This document shows, in pieces, positions 6,647 to 13,569 of a stretch of DNA of 13,607 nt. Every line of letters begins with the position of its first letter. Position 1 is the stretch's first letter. The notes beneath the pieces were generated by a model. That model made no database searches. It worked only from the letters and a program-made list of their open reading frames with translations, and was not told the origin of the DNA. The position numbers were made by a program, and so were the translations under genes. This stretch comes from Firmicutes bacterium AM31-12AC (GTDB lineage: Bacteria > Bacillota > Clostridia > Lachnospirales > Lachnospiraceae): positions 1 through 13,607 of the forward strand of contig QUJA01000057.1 in NCBI GenBank assembly GCA_003480425.1, read 5' to 3'.

Positions 6647-7783
6647 ATGCCCGCAATCAGTGTTCTTATGAAACCTTCATCCAGTCTGTGCAACATGTCC
6701 TGTGACTACTGTTTTTACTGTGATGAAGCCCAGAAGCGAACGCATAAATCTTATGGATTTATGACGGAAGAAACCTTAAAAAATGTTATTCGAAAGACTC
6801 TGCTTCGTGCAGAAGGATATATCAGTTATGCCTATCAGGGCGGTGAACCAACCTTACGTGGTCTGGATTTCTACAAGCAGGCTGTCGCCTTTCAAAAGCA
6901 ATATAACAAAAACAACATTACCATATCAAATTCGTTCCAAACCAATGGCTATCTGTTAGATAAAGAATGGTGCAAATTCTTTCACGAAAATCATTTTCTA
7001 GTAGGACTTTCTATTGATGGCACCAGAGAAATCCACAATATCTACCGACGTACAGCAAATAACGAGGATACTTTTGACAGGGTTGTTGCCTCAGCCAAGT
7101 TAATGGATCAATATCAGGTCGATTACAATATTTTAACAGTGGTAACGCCCCAAATTGCCGCTCACATACGTACCATCTATTCCTTTTATCAAAAAAAAGG
7201 ATGGAATTATCAACAATATATTGCCTGTCTCGATCCTTTAAATGAACCTCACGGAAACAATCCTCATTCGCTTTCACCAGAAGTATATGGACAATTTTTG
7301 ATTGATCTTTTTGAACTTTGGTACAGCGATCTACAGCAAGGAAAGCAGCCATTTATCCGTCAATTCGAAAACTATGTTGCAATCGCAATGGGTTATTATC
7401 CAGAATCCTGTGAGCAGCGTGGATTCTGCGGAATCCAGAATGTTGTTGAAGCAGACGGAAGTGTTTATCCATGTGATTTCTATGTTCTTGACGAATATCT
7501 CCTCGGTAATTTTAACACAGATCGGATAGATGTAATCAATCAGCATCGGGTAGATTCGGGATTTATAGAATGCTCTCAAAAACTGGATTCTAATTGTAAA
7601 TGTTGTAAATATTATCCACTTTGCAAGGGTGGCTGTCAAAGAAACCGCGACTATAATAAAACTTCCAACAGTTATCAAAATTACTACTGTAAAAGTTATC
7701 AGATGTTTTTCCAGAAAAATTATACTCGCATTATGGATATTGCAGATAAAATTGCTAAAAACAGGAGGACAGATTTCTTTTGA
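6647..7783 (+). CDS. Anaerobic sulfatase-maturating enzyme (radical SAM, SPASM)
   Basis: A 378-residue cytosolic enzyme that oxidises the active-site Cys of sulfatases to C-alpha-formylglycine. The N-terminal MKPSSSLCNMSCDYCFYC holds the radical-SAM cluster motif CX3CX2C (Cys15, Cys19, Cys22). YQGGEPTL (63-70) is the SAM-binding GGEP element. The C-terminal SPASM region has Cys255, Cys261, Cys276, Cys317/319/320, Cys326, Cys330 and Cys348 for two auxiliary Fe-S clusters. Asp277 in YPCDFYV matches, from memory, the proposed catalytic base Asp277 of the Clostridium perfringens enzyme. The start is supported by AGGAGG seven bases upstream. It is divergent from the LysR gene and the two sulfatases, whose Cys49 motifs are its expected substrates. 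Length and motifs are typical and intact. Naming as anSME is secure; preference for Cys over Ser is inferred from the neighbouring sulfatases. Confidence 0.95.
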   Translation: MPAISVLMKPSSSLCNMSCDYCFYCDEAQKRTHKSYGFMTEETLKNVIRKTLLRAEGYISYAYQGGEPTLRGLDFYKQAVAFQKQYNKNNITISNSFQTNGYLLDKEWCKFFHENHFLVGLSIDGTREIHNIYRRTANNEDTFDRVVASAKLMDQYQVDYNILTVVTPQIAAHIRTIYSFYQKKGWNYQQYIACLDPLNEPHGNNPHSLSPEVYGQFLIDLFELWYSDLQQGKQPFIRQFENYVAIAMGYYPESCEQRGFCGIQNVVEADGSVYPCDFYVLDEYLLGNFNTDRIDVINQHRVDSGFIECSQKLDSNCKCCKYYPLCKGGCQRNRDYNKTSNSYQNYYCKSYQMFFQKNYTRIMDIADKIAKNRRTDFF

Positions 7784-7800
7784 TCCGCTCTCCTGTTTTT
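7757..7800. terminator. Bidirectional terminator between anSME and esterase genes
   Basis: AAAAACAGGAG (7757-7767) and CTCCTGTTTTT (7790-7800) are perfect 11-bp arms with a 22-nt loop. The left arm lies inside the last codons of anSME, and six T residues follow on the plus strand, five on the minus strand. It can end both convergent transcripts. The remaining 7801-7850 is AT-rich with nothing seen. Confidence 0.75.
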
Positions 7801-7850
7801 TGCTAAAATTCTATATTCGTATCATTTATAAATTTTAAATTCATATTTTA

Positions 7851-8894
7851 TCAGATATTCGGAATCTTTCCCAGCACCTCATTCAACTTCTCTTCGTCCA
7901 CATCTATAGAACGCTCCTGAAGCAAATCTAGCAATTTCATTTTACTAAGTGTTGTCATCATATCTTCAAATGTCATATCCGGTCTAAATGGAGTTATTTT
8001 CTCTTTCATCACTTTGATTGTATCCGCAAGTGCCTCTTTTGCTGCCGGGTTTCCAAAAATTCTTCCAATCGTACAATCCAGAGAAAGCCATGCTGCACCA
8101 TCATCTGTGATATGTGCTTTACAATTTGGTTTTGTAAGTACTTTATCTTCTGCTGTTCCAACATAAAAATCACCCATCACATCCTTTAAAAATCCAATAC
8201 TATCTTTTACCCAATTTGGAATTCTTGGACAAAATGCGGATTCTCTTGTCTGGATGGATTCATCACCTGTTGAAAAACCATGCGGTCCATATGCATAAAT
8301 ATGACTCTCAAATGTTACTCCTGCCTTATCCAGTGCATCCATCATCTGAATACTGTTATGAATCGGAACCACATTGTCTGTACGAGCTGCGAAAAGGAAG
8401 CATGGGCAAGTATCATAGTTTACTTCTTCTACAATTCTCGGTGCATTGGTCGCGATTTCATCAACCTGTTCATTTAATACTGCATAACCTAAAATTGCTG
8501 CTGCCGGTTTATGCTTGGCAATCGTTGCAGCTGCACCTGCGAGATGTCCTCCTGCTGAGAATCCGGCTACTGCAATTTTATCTGCCATCAAATTCCATTC
8601 ATCTGCATGATTGATGATATATTCCATTGCATCTTCATAATCCTGTAATGGGTCCGGCCAGCTTCCGACCTCGTTTATCGTATATCTAAGAATAAACGCA
8701 TCATATCCTGCATTTAAGTACGCCAACGCTACCGGTTCAGCTTCACGGTCTGAGCAGAACATATAGCCGCCTCCTGGAATTACCAGTACACCTGGTCTCT
8801 TGGTAATATTTCGATATTCTTTTCCTACATCCTGAATAAATGCTGTTAAACGGACATTTCGTTTTTCATTCAAAGTAACTTCTATTGTTTTCAT
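7851..8894 (-). CDS. Alpha/beta-hydrolase, BD-FAE-like carbohydrate or acyl esterase
   Basis: A 347-residue esterase of the BD-FAE/acetyl-esterase group. IPGGGYMFCSDRE (39-51) is the oxyanion-hole loop, GFSAGG (111-116) holds nucleophile Ser113, and Asp173 (RTDNVVP) and His205 (GPHGFS) complete the triad. No signal peptide is seen, so it should act in the cytosol on an ester such as an acetyl or hydroxycinnamoyl group on an imported sugar. About 100 residues after the catalytic fold (247-347) form an extra, largely helical tail not needed for hydrolysis. The start at 8894 has GGGAGG eight bases upstream. The gene follows the GH3 glucosidase by 89 nt on the same strand, so the two may be co-transcribed and act in sequence on one glycoside. 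Substrate is not readable. Confidence 0.85.
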   Translation of the reverse strand: MKTIEVTLNEKRNVRLTAFIQDVGKEYRNITKRPGVLVIPGGGYMFCSDREAEPVALAYLNAGYDAFILRYTINEVGSWPDPLQDYEDAMEYIINHADEWNLMADKIAVAGFSAGGHLAGAAATIAKHKPAAAILGYAVLNEQVDEIATNAPRIVEEVNYDTCPCFLFAARTDNVVPIHNSIQMMDALDKAGVTFESHIYAYGPHGFSTGDESIQTRESAFCPRIPNWVKDSIGFLKDVMGDFYVGTAEDKVLTKPNCKAHITDDGAAWLSLDCTIGRIFGNPAAKEALADTIKVMKEKITPFRPDMTFEDMMTTLSKMKLLDLLQERSIDVDEEKLNEVLGKIPNI

Positions 8895-8915
8895 TTTCTG
8901 TTTCCTCCCATATAT

Positions 8916-8969
8916 TTATATAAAGAACAGCACAAGATTTTCTATCTGTCCGATAGACTTTTCCTGCAC
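8916..8969 (-). CDS. Possible 17-residue leader-type peptide between GH3 and esterase
   Basis: A GTG at 8969, four bases after a strong AAGGAGG, opens 17 codons (VQEKSIGQIENLVLFFI) ending in TAA at 8916. The ribosome binding site has no other gene to serve, because the esterase has its own. It overlaps the hairpin at 8925-8974. No homologue is known to me, and chance is quite possible for so short a frame. Confidence 0.2.
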   Translation of the reverse strand: MQEKSIGQIENLVLFFI

Positions 8970-8974
8970 TGTTC
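8925..8974 (-). promoter_or_regulatory. Two-tier stem-loop between GH3 and esterase genes
   Basis: On the minus strand GAACAGTGCA pairs with TGTGCTGTTC over 10 bp with two G-U pairs, and inside it TCTATC pairs with GATAGA around a five-base loop. It starts 10 nt after the GH3 stop. The tract after it (TTTATATAAATATAT) is AT-rich but not a T-run. It may be an attenuator or processing/stability element that sets the ratio of the two enzymes. Confidence 0.45.
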
Positions 8975-8983
8975 CTCCTTTAA

Positions 8984-11185
8984 TTAAAATTTAACATTTA
9001 CTTCTTCACACAGACAATCTCTTGAGTTTCCACCAGCATAGATTCTGAATTTTCCATCTTCTAATACATATTCAGCCTGATTGTTATAGAATCCCATATC
9101 CTGTTTTGCCAAATGTAACACAACAATTTCTTCCTGTCCAGGTTTCAGCTCTACTCTTGCAAAACCTTTCAGTTCTTTCACCGGACGCACAAGACTTGCT
9201 GTTACATCCTGCATGTACAACTGTACGATTTCTATACCTTCGCGGTCTCCTGTATTTTTCACCTGTACTGTTACTTCCAGTTCCTCTGCTTTTTCTTCCA
9301 CATGAAGATTCTCGTATTCATATGTTGTATAACTTAATCCATAGCCAAATGGATATAGAGCATCGAACGGAGCATCCAGATAACGTGATGTGAACTTACT
9401 CTTGCTTCCCGGTCTTCCTGTACTTGGATGATTATAATAAATCGGGCACTGTCCTGTTACTGACGGGAACGAAGCTGACAATTTTGCTGACGGATTTGTC
9501 TCTCCAAAAAGTACGGATGCCAACGCATTTCCTGCCTGGATTCCAAGATGCCATCCTTCTACGATAACCGGTAAATGTTCTACCTCCCAGCCAAGTGCCA
9601 GCGGACGTCCATTCATCAATACTGTTACAAGTGGTTTTCTGAATTCTAATAATTTTTCCAGCAACTGTCTCTGTTCTCCCGGCAATGTTGTATCTGCTTT
9701 TGAAGATGCCTCTCCACTCATACTAGCAGTCTCTCCAACTACTGCGATGATCACATCTCCTTCCAGGCAAGCCTGTTCTATCTCTTCTTCATTAATCGCA
9801 CCTTCCGGTCCGCCACATGGATAATATTTTACATCTGCTCCACTGTTCTGCAGTCCTTCTAACACTGATACACAGTCTGCCTGATTAAATGCCATTGCCC
9901 ACGCACCGCAAACTTCTGCTTTTTCAGCTGCCAGAGTTCCAACCAGACTAATTTTCAAATTTCTATTTAATGGCAAAATATTTTTTTCATTTTTTAATAA
10001 TACAATTGATTTCTTCGCTGCTTCTAATGTTGTTGCAACATGTTCTTCCGGCAATGCTTTTTCATACTGCTCGATCACTTCATCCGAAACATATGGATTT
10101 TCAAACAATCCAAGCCATACTTTTACTGATAAGATTCTACGTACAGCCTCATCTACTGTATCCATAGATACTTTGCCTTCTTTGATCAGCTGTTCCAGAT
10201 TCTTGGAGTAAATGTTTGTTCCCATATCCATATCCAGACCTGCATTGACAGCCTGACGACCGGCATCTTTTTCATCTTCAGCAATACCATGTGCCACACA
10301 TTCTTTGATTCCATTTGCATCACTGACAACAAATCCATCCAGTCCATATCCATCTTTCAATACCTGACGAAGTGTATATTCATTGACTGTACATGGAACA
10401 CCATTCAAATCATTAAATGATGCCATTGCTGTTGCAGCTCCCTCTTCTACTGCTGCCTTAAATGTCGGCAGATATACATTATGAAGCTGAGAGATTGACA
10501 TACTTGTTGTATTGTAATCTCTTCCTGATTCGCAGGCACCATATGCAACATAATGTTTTACACAGGCTGCCACATAATCTTCTACAGACTCCTGATTATT
10601 CTGCAATCCCTGAATTTTCTTTCTCGCAAAGCAAGACCCCAGATACGGATCTTCTCCAGGTCCCTCGGAAACTCGTCCCCAACGAGAGTCTCTTGCGACA
10701 TCGATCATCGGTGCAAATGTCCAGTTTATTCCATAAGCTCTTGCCTCTTTTGCAGCCATCTTTGCTGTTCTTTCGAACAGATTCTCATCAAAAGATCCTG
10801 CCTCTGCAATTGCGATCGGATACACACTGCGGAACCCATGAATTACATCGAATCCTACAATCAGCGGAATTCCAAGTCTGCTTTCTTCGACTGCAATTTT
10901 CTGCAATTCATTATTTTTACGTGGGTCATTTACCATCATTGCTCCGACTTTACCGGCACGGATATCATCTTCATGGAAATCCTGCTCTGAAGTTGCGAGG
11001 ATTTTCTGGAATTCCTCCTGAGAAATACGTCCGTCTGTCATCATCTCGATCAACTCTTCAAACGGAACTTCAAACCCGCCTACTATTGATGGCGATTCCA
11101 GATTCATCTGTCCAATCTTCTCTTCTAATGTCATCTGGCTTAAAAGATCTTCTACTTTTGCTTTCTGTGCTTCTGTTAAGTTCAT
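8984..11185 (-). CDS. Glycoside hydrolase family 3 beta-glucosidase, cytosolic
   Basis: A 733-residue GH3 enzyme with the usual three parts: TIM barrel, alpha/beta sandwich and C-terminal fibronectin-III-like domain. It hydrolyses beta-linked glucosides or related sugars with retention. Asp289 in GFVVSDANG is the nucleophile position. RWGR (168-171) and KH (210-211) are substrate-binding residues. Glu492 in SMSGEASSKADTTLPGEQ is the likely acid/base. VTVQVKNTGDREGIEIVQLY marks the last domain. There is no signal peptide, so it acts on imported glycosides. ATG 11185 is preferred (AAAGGAGA about 10 bases upstream) over an ATG at 11224 with no ribosome binding site. The layout resembles BglX-type enzymes, but beta-xylosidase or other specificity cannot be excluded. 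The gene is divergent from the AraC regulator and is followed by the esterase. Confidence 0.93.
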   Translation of the reverse strand: MNLTEAQKAKVEDLLSQMTLEEKIGQMNLESPSIVGGFEVPFEELIEMMTDGRISQEEFQKILATSEQDFHEDDIRAGKVGAMMVNDPRKNNELQKIAVEESRLGIPLIVGFDVIHGFRSVYPIAIAEAGSFDENLFERTAKMAAKEARAYGINWTFAPMIDVARDSRWGRVSEGPGEDPYLGSCFARKKIQGLQNNQESVEDYVAACVKHYVAYGACESGRDYNTTSMSISQLHNVYLPTFKAAVEEGAATAMASFNDLNGVPCTVNEYTLRQVLKDGYGLDGFVVSDANGIKECVAHGIAEDEKDAGRQAVNAGLDMDMGTNIYSKNLEQLIKEGKVSMDTVDEAVRRILSVKVWLGLFENPYVSDEVIEQYEKALPEEHVATTLEAAKKSIVLLKNEKNILPLNRNLKISLVGTLAAEKAEVCGAWAMAFNQADCVSVLEGLQNSGADVKYYPCGGPEGAINEEEIEQACLEGDVIIAVVGETASMSGEASSKADTTLPGEQRQLLEKLLEFRKPLVTVLMNGRPLALGWEVEHLPVIVEGWHLGIQAGNALASVLFGETNPSAKLSASFPSVTGQCPIYYNHPSTGRPGSKSKFTSRYLDAPFDALYPFGYGLSYTTYEYENLHVEEKAEELEVTVQVKNTGDREGIEIVQLYMQDVTASLVRPVKELKGFARVELKPGQEEIVVLHLAKQDMGFYNNQAEYVLEDGKFRIYAGGNSRDCLCEEVNVKF

Positions 11186-11303
11186 GTTCTGTCGTTCTCC
11201 TTTCATGATTGCGTACATCACCATATTCTGCTAAATTTTCAATATTCAAAGCTCTTTTCTATAAATAGCAATGTGCCTGCAAACTACTGAATTCTATACT
11301 TTC

Positions 11304-11331
11304 ATTATACGCCCTTGACAGCATTCCTCAA
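11304..11331 (-). promoter_or_regulatory. Promoter of the GH3 gene
   Basis: On the minus strand TTGAGG (11326-11331) is followed after 16 bp by a perfect TATAAT (11304-11309). It lies about 120 nt before the GH3 start and is interleaved with the plus-strand promoter. Confidence 0.6.
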
Positions 11332-11343
11332 TCTAAATATAAT
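11315..11343 (+). promoter_or_regulatory. Consensus sigma-70-type promoter of the AraC gene
   Basis: TTGACA (11315-11320), exactly 17 bp, then TATAAT (11338-11343): a perfect consensus promoter about 40 nt before the AraC start. Its -35 box lies inside the spacer of the leftward GH3 promoter, so both cannot easily be occupied together. Confidence 0.8.
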
Positions 11344-11374
11344 GATATTTATATAACGATATATAGATTTGAGG
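11326..11374. promoter_or_regulatory. Degenerate dyad, candidate AraC operator
   Basis: CCTCAATCTAAATAT (11326-11340) and ATATAGATTTGAGG (11361-11374) are inverted relatives, identical over CCTCAA-TCTA apart from one extra base. The left arm covers the -35 box of the GH3 promoter and the spacer of the AraC promoter. The right arm lies in the AraC leader and includes its GAGG ribosome binding site. It is a candidate for regulation of both genes. Confidence 0.4.
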
Positions 11375-11383
11375 TTTTAACAC

Positions 11384-12199
11384 ATGCTATATCAATTTCA
11401 TTCCAAAGAATTTTCCCAGACTCTTCCTATCCAACTTTGGATGTTTGGAGCAAATCATTTGCAGGAACCGGTCCGAAGACCTCAGGGAGTTCCTTACTTT
11501 CAATGGTTCTACTGTGTAAAAGGACAGGGCGAACTTATCTTAGATGAACAAAGAAGCATAATTACAAAAGGACAGGGATTTCTTATTTATCCTGACCAGG
11601 AACATATTTATCAGGCAGTCACAAATAACTGGACTTTGCATATTATTGCCTTCAATGGTCCTCTCTGTTCTGATATTCTTGCTTTACTTCAAATGGGCGA
11701 ATCCGGCGCTTATCATTTTTCGGATGGCTCTATTTTCGAACAGCATATTCAAAAACTCCTCTGGCTTTATGAAAATCGTTCCAGTGATCAGACGCTTTCC
11801 TATTCAAAAGAATGCTACGATTTTCTTTTGGATCTTTCCAGATGTATCACGCGCACACATGAATTTACATATTCCCACGAAAATCCTTTCGTCTTGAAAG
11901 TCATTTCGTGGTTAGAGGAAAATTATGCCCGGCCGATTAGCCTGAATGAATTGGCCGAAACGGTCAATCTTACAAAGGATTACATGTGTGCTTTATTTAA
12001 GAAAAATACCGGTGAAACAATTATTCAATGTCTCACCAGCATTCGTATTGGTCATGCCCGACAATTTTTAATTCAATATCCTGAAAAAAAGGTCATCGAT
12101 GTAGCACAAATGTGTGGATTTGACAGTCCAAGTTATTTCGGAAAAACGTTCAAAAATATTGTTGGGATGACTCCTGAACGATATCGTAAAAATGGATAA
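11384..12199 (+). CDS. AraC-family transcriptional regulator with cupin sensor
   Basis: A 271-residue regulator. The N-terminal half is a cupin-like sugar-binding domain, with GQGELILDEQRSIITKGQGF (47-66) and YPDQEHIYQ (69-77) typical of its beta-barrel. The C-terminal half carries two helix-turn-helix motifs, about 186-207 (SLNELAETVNLTKDYMCALF) and 237-258, and the family ending PSYFGKTFKNIVGMTPERYR. It is divergent from the GH3 and esterase genes, so it is the probable activator of glycoside use; the ligand is likely a sugar or glycoside (inference). The ATG at 11384 has only a weak GAGG, which may keep expression low despite a consensus promoter. The stop codon lies inside the left arm of the palindrome at 12198-12260. 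Confidence 0.92.
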   Translation: MLYQFHSKEFSQTLPIQLWMFGANHLQEPVRRPQGVPYFQWFYCVKGQGELILDEQRSIITKGQGFLIYPDQEHIYQAVTNNWTLHIIAFNGPLCSDILALLQMGESGAYHFSDGSIFEQHIQKLLWLYENRSSDQTLSYSKECYDFLLDLSRCITRTHEFTYSHENPFVLKVISWLEENYARPISLNELAETVNLTKDYMCALFKKNTGETIIQCLTSIRIGHARQFLIQYPEKKVIDVAQMCGFDSPSYFGKTFKNIVGMTPERYRKNG

Positions 12200-12260
12200 A
12201 CCGCTAGGGACGGAGTTTTTTGGCTCGCATGCATGCAAAAAACTCCGTCCCTAGCGGTTT
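12198..12260. repeat. Perfect 24-bp-arm palindrome (GGGACGGAG repeat), likely also a bidirectional terminator
   Basis: Two perfect 24-base inverted arms (12198-12221 and 12237-12260) surround a 15-base loop that ends in the self-complementary GCATGCATGC. Each arm carries GGGACGGAGTTTTTT. It sits between the convergent AraC and flavoprotein genes, overlaps the AraC stop by two bases and ends 11 bases from the flavoprotein stop, so it can terminate both. Its sequence is shared with the repeats at both window ends, which marks it as a dispersed element and not a plain terminator. Confidence 0.85.
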
Positions 12261-12271
12261 CTTTCAGTATT

Positions 12272-13240
12272 TTATTTTTCTTCACCAACACCGATATATT
12301 TCTGTTTTAATTCGTTCAGGTTCTCTACTTTTTTCTGTGTCATTGCACCATCACGGATTTCATTTGAATGCTCCCATTTACCGGCATCATGAAGACGTGA
12401 TCTGTTCTGTTCTTCTTCAGAGAAGATTACTTTGATATCTCCATCTTCGATTGTCAGTTCGCCTTCGATACCGCAAACTGGACATTCTACTTTATTTCCC
12501 TTATGGCTGACTGTCAGAATATCTTCATGACAGACTGGACATGTTCCCTGATCATCACCACGGTATTTTGTACGCTCTTCTTCTGTCTCAGCATTCAATG
12601 CATCTACGATGTTTCTTCCGAGCTGTGTCATTCTATCCATAACATCCGGTCTGCCAAGAACATGGCTGATGTTCATTGCTCCAAAATATTTGTATTTATC
12701 GATTACATCGATTCCCATTGGGAATGTAAATTCGTACATGTTAGGAAGTGAAAGTGATAACCAGTTTTCTGTTCTTGCTCCACCAACTGTAATCAAAGCT
12801 CCAACTCTTGGTTTTACACTTCTTACATCTGGATATGTCTGAGGATCTCTGCCCTCTTCGATTCCTTTTTCTACTGCTGGTCCACGGAATGTCTTATCAT
12901 GAGAAGGTCCGATTCTGTCACAAACAACTTTAAAGTTACCTGTTGGTGCAAATTCATATGTCGGAGATCCAACGATAACAGCATCTGCTGACATCAATGC
13001 TTCTTCAATGATATAGAATTCGTCATCTTTATGTACACATGTACCTCTTCCGCGTCCTGACATCAGTCCACCTACACATGCACAACATCCTGTACAGATA
13101 TGAATGTTAAGGTCATCACAACGTACAAACTGAATCTCCATTCCTGCACGTTCGCATTCTAATAATGCTTCTTTAATCATGACCTCTGTGTTTGACATTT
13201 TTCTACCAAATGAGAAACCAACTACTTTTTTCTTTTCCAT
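12272..13240 (-). CDS. Flavodoxin-fold oxidoreductase-like protein with Cys cluster and zinc-ribbon tail (paralogue)
   Basis: A 322-residue paralogue of the protein at 143-1120, with the same order of parts. VVGFSFGRKMSNTE (6-19) is the FMN loop. The cluster CTGCCACV (Cys49, Cys52, Cys53, Cys55) with Cys68 differs from its relative by an added Cys and a shifted third ligand. ITVGGARTENWLS (150-162) matches ISVGGASTENWVS in the relative, and CPVC (234-237) and CPVC (253-256) form the C-terminal knuckle. I chose ATG 13240 (AAAGGA eight bases upstream), because the 34 residues before it in the open frame have no counterpart in the relative. It is a single-gene unit, convergent with the AraC gene. 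An FMN- and possibly Fe-S-dependent reductase is inferred; the substrate is unknown. Confidence 0.8.
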   Translation of the reverse strand: MEKKKVVGFSFGRKMSNTEVMIKEALLECERAGMEIQFVRCDDLNIHICTGCCACVGGLMSGRGRGTCVHKDDEFYIIEEALMSADAVIVGSPTYEFAPTGNFKVVCDRIGPSHDKTFRGPAVEKGIEEGRDPQTYPDVRSVKPRVGALITVGGARTENWLSLSLPNMYEFTFPMGIDVIDKYKYFGAMNISHVLGRPDVMDRMTQLGRNIVDALNAETEEERTKYRGDDQGTCPVCHEDILTVSHKGNKVECPVCGIEGELTIEDGDIKVIFSEEEQNRSRLHDAGKWEHSNEIRDGAMTQKKVENLNELKQKYIGVGEEK

Positions 13241-13326
13241 CTTCTTTATCCTTTCTTTTGTTTTTTTATTAACAACATAAGTCTCATTACAAATATATTG
13301 GAATTTTCTGTAACTTCTTTTGATGA

Positions 13327-13341
13327 TGTATTTATCATACA
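13327..13341. promoter_or_regulatory. Small dyad in the leader of the second flavoprotein gene
   Basis: TGTAT-N5-ATACA, a 15-bp dyad about 90 nt before the ATG at 13240, downstream of the candidate promoter. It could be an operator; AT-rich dyads this short also occur by chance. Confidence 0.25.
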
Positions 13342-13392
13342 AGATAAACGGATGAATCGTCTCTTATTTCTTTATTCTAATCTCATGTAAAA

Positions 13393-13422
13393 TTTATACT
13401 TTTCTCTAATGTGTTTGACACA
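13393..13422 (-). promoter_or_regulatory. Candidate promoter of the second flavoprotein gene with dyad on the -35 box
   Basis: On the minus strand GTGTCA (13416-13421), a 17-bp spacer and TATAAA (13393-13398) match four and five of six consensus bases. The dyad TGTGT-N3-ACACA (13410-13422) covers the -35 box. The gene start is about 150 nt downstream. Confidence 0.35.
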
Positions 13423-13428
13423 GCAGAA

Positions 13429-13469
13429 AACCAAGGACAAAAAAACGAATAAAATTTTTGTCCTTGGTT
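13429..13469. terminator. Stem-loop with 15-bp arms
   Basis: AACCAAGGACAAAAA (13429-13443) and TTTTTGTCCTTGGTT (13455-13469) are perfect inverted arms around an 11-nt loop. On the minus strand TTTTCTG follows. It is upstream of the flavoprotein gene, so it may terminate a leftward gene that lies beyond the window. Confidence 0.55.
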
Positions 13470-13480
13470 AGTTTTCATTA

Positions 13481-13569
13481 GGAAGCCAGCAGGAACGGGG
13501 AAGCCGATAGGGACGGAGTTTGGGAAGCCGATAGGGACGGAGTTTGGGAAGCCGATAGGGACGGAGTTT
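13481..13569. repeat. Tandem array of a 24-bp unit
   Basis: Three identical 24-bp units start at 13498, 13522 and 13546, each containing GCCGATAGGGACGGAGTTT. A shortened, diverged copy (13481-13497) precedes them. The unit equals one arm of the neighbouring palindrome, so the array looks like expansion of a repeat arm. There are no unique spacers, so it is not a CRISPR array. Confidence 0.9.

Noticed and set aside
7011..7678. Minus-strand open frames inside the anSME gene
   Set aside because: The radical-SAM and SPASM motifs on the plus strand account for the region, and the antisense frames have no ribosome binding site.
10462..11208. Long plus-strand open frame (about 248 codons) opposite the GH3 gene
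   Set aside because: It lies wholly antisense to the well-supported GH3 coding region, is rich in Leu, Ser and His as expected of a mirrored frame, has no ribosome binding site and shows no domain.
12198..12260. Insertion-sequence end or attachment site
   Set aside because: No transposase, integrase or target duplication is visible, and the element is a simple palindrome that fits a REP-like repeat or terminator better.
13481..13569. CRISPR-like array
   Set aside because: The units abut directly without spacers, are only 24 bp, and no cas gene is nearby; it is a tandem repeat.
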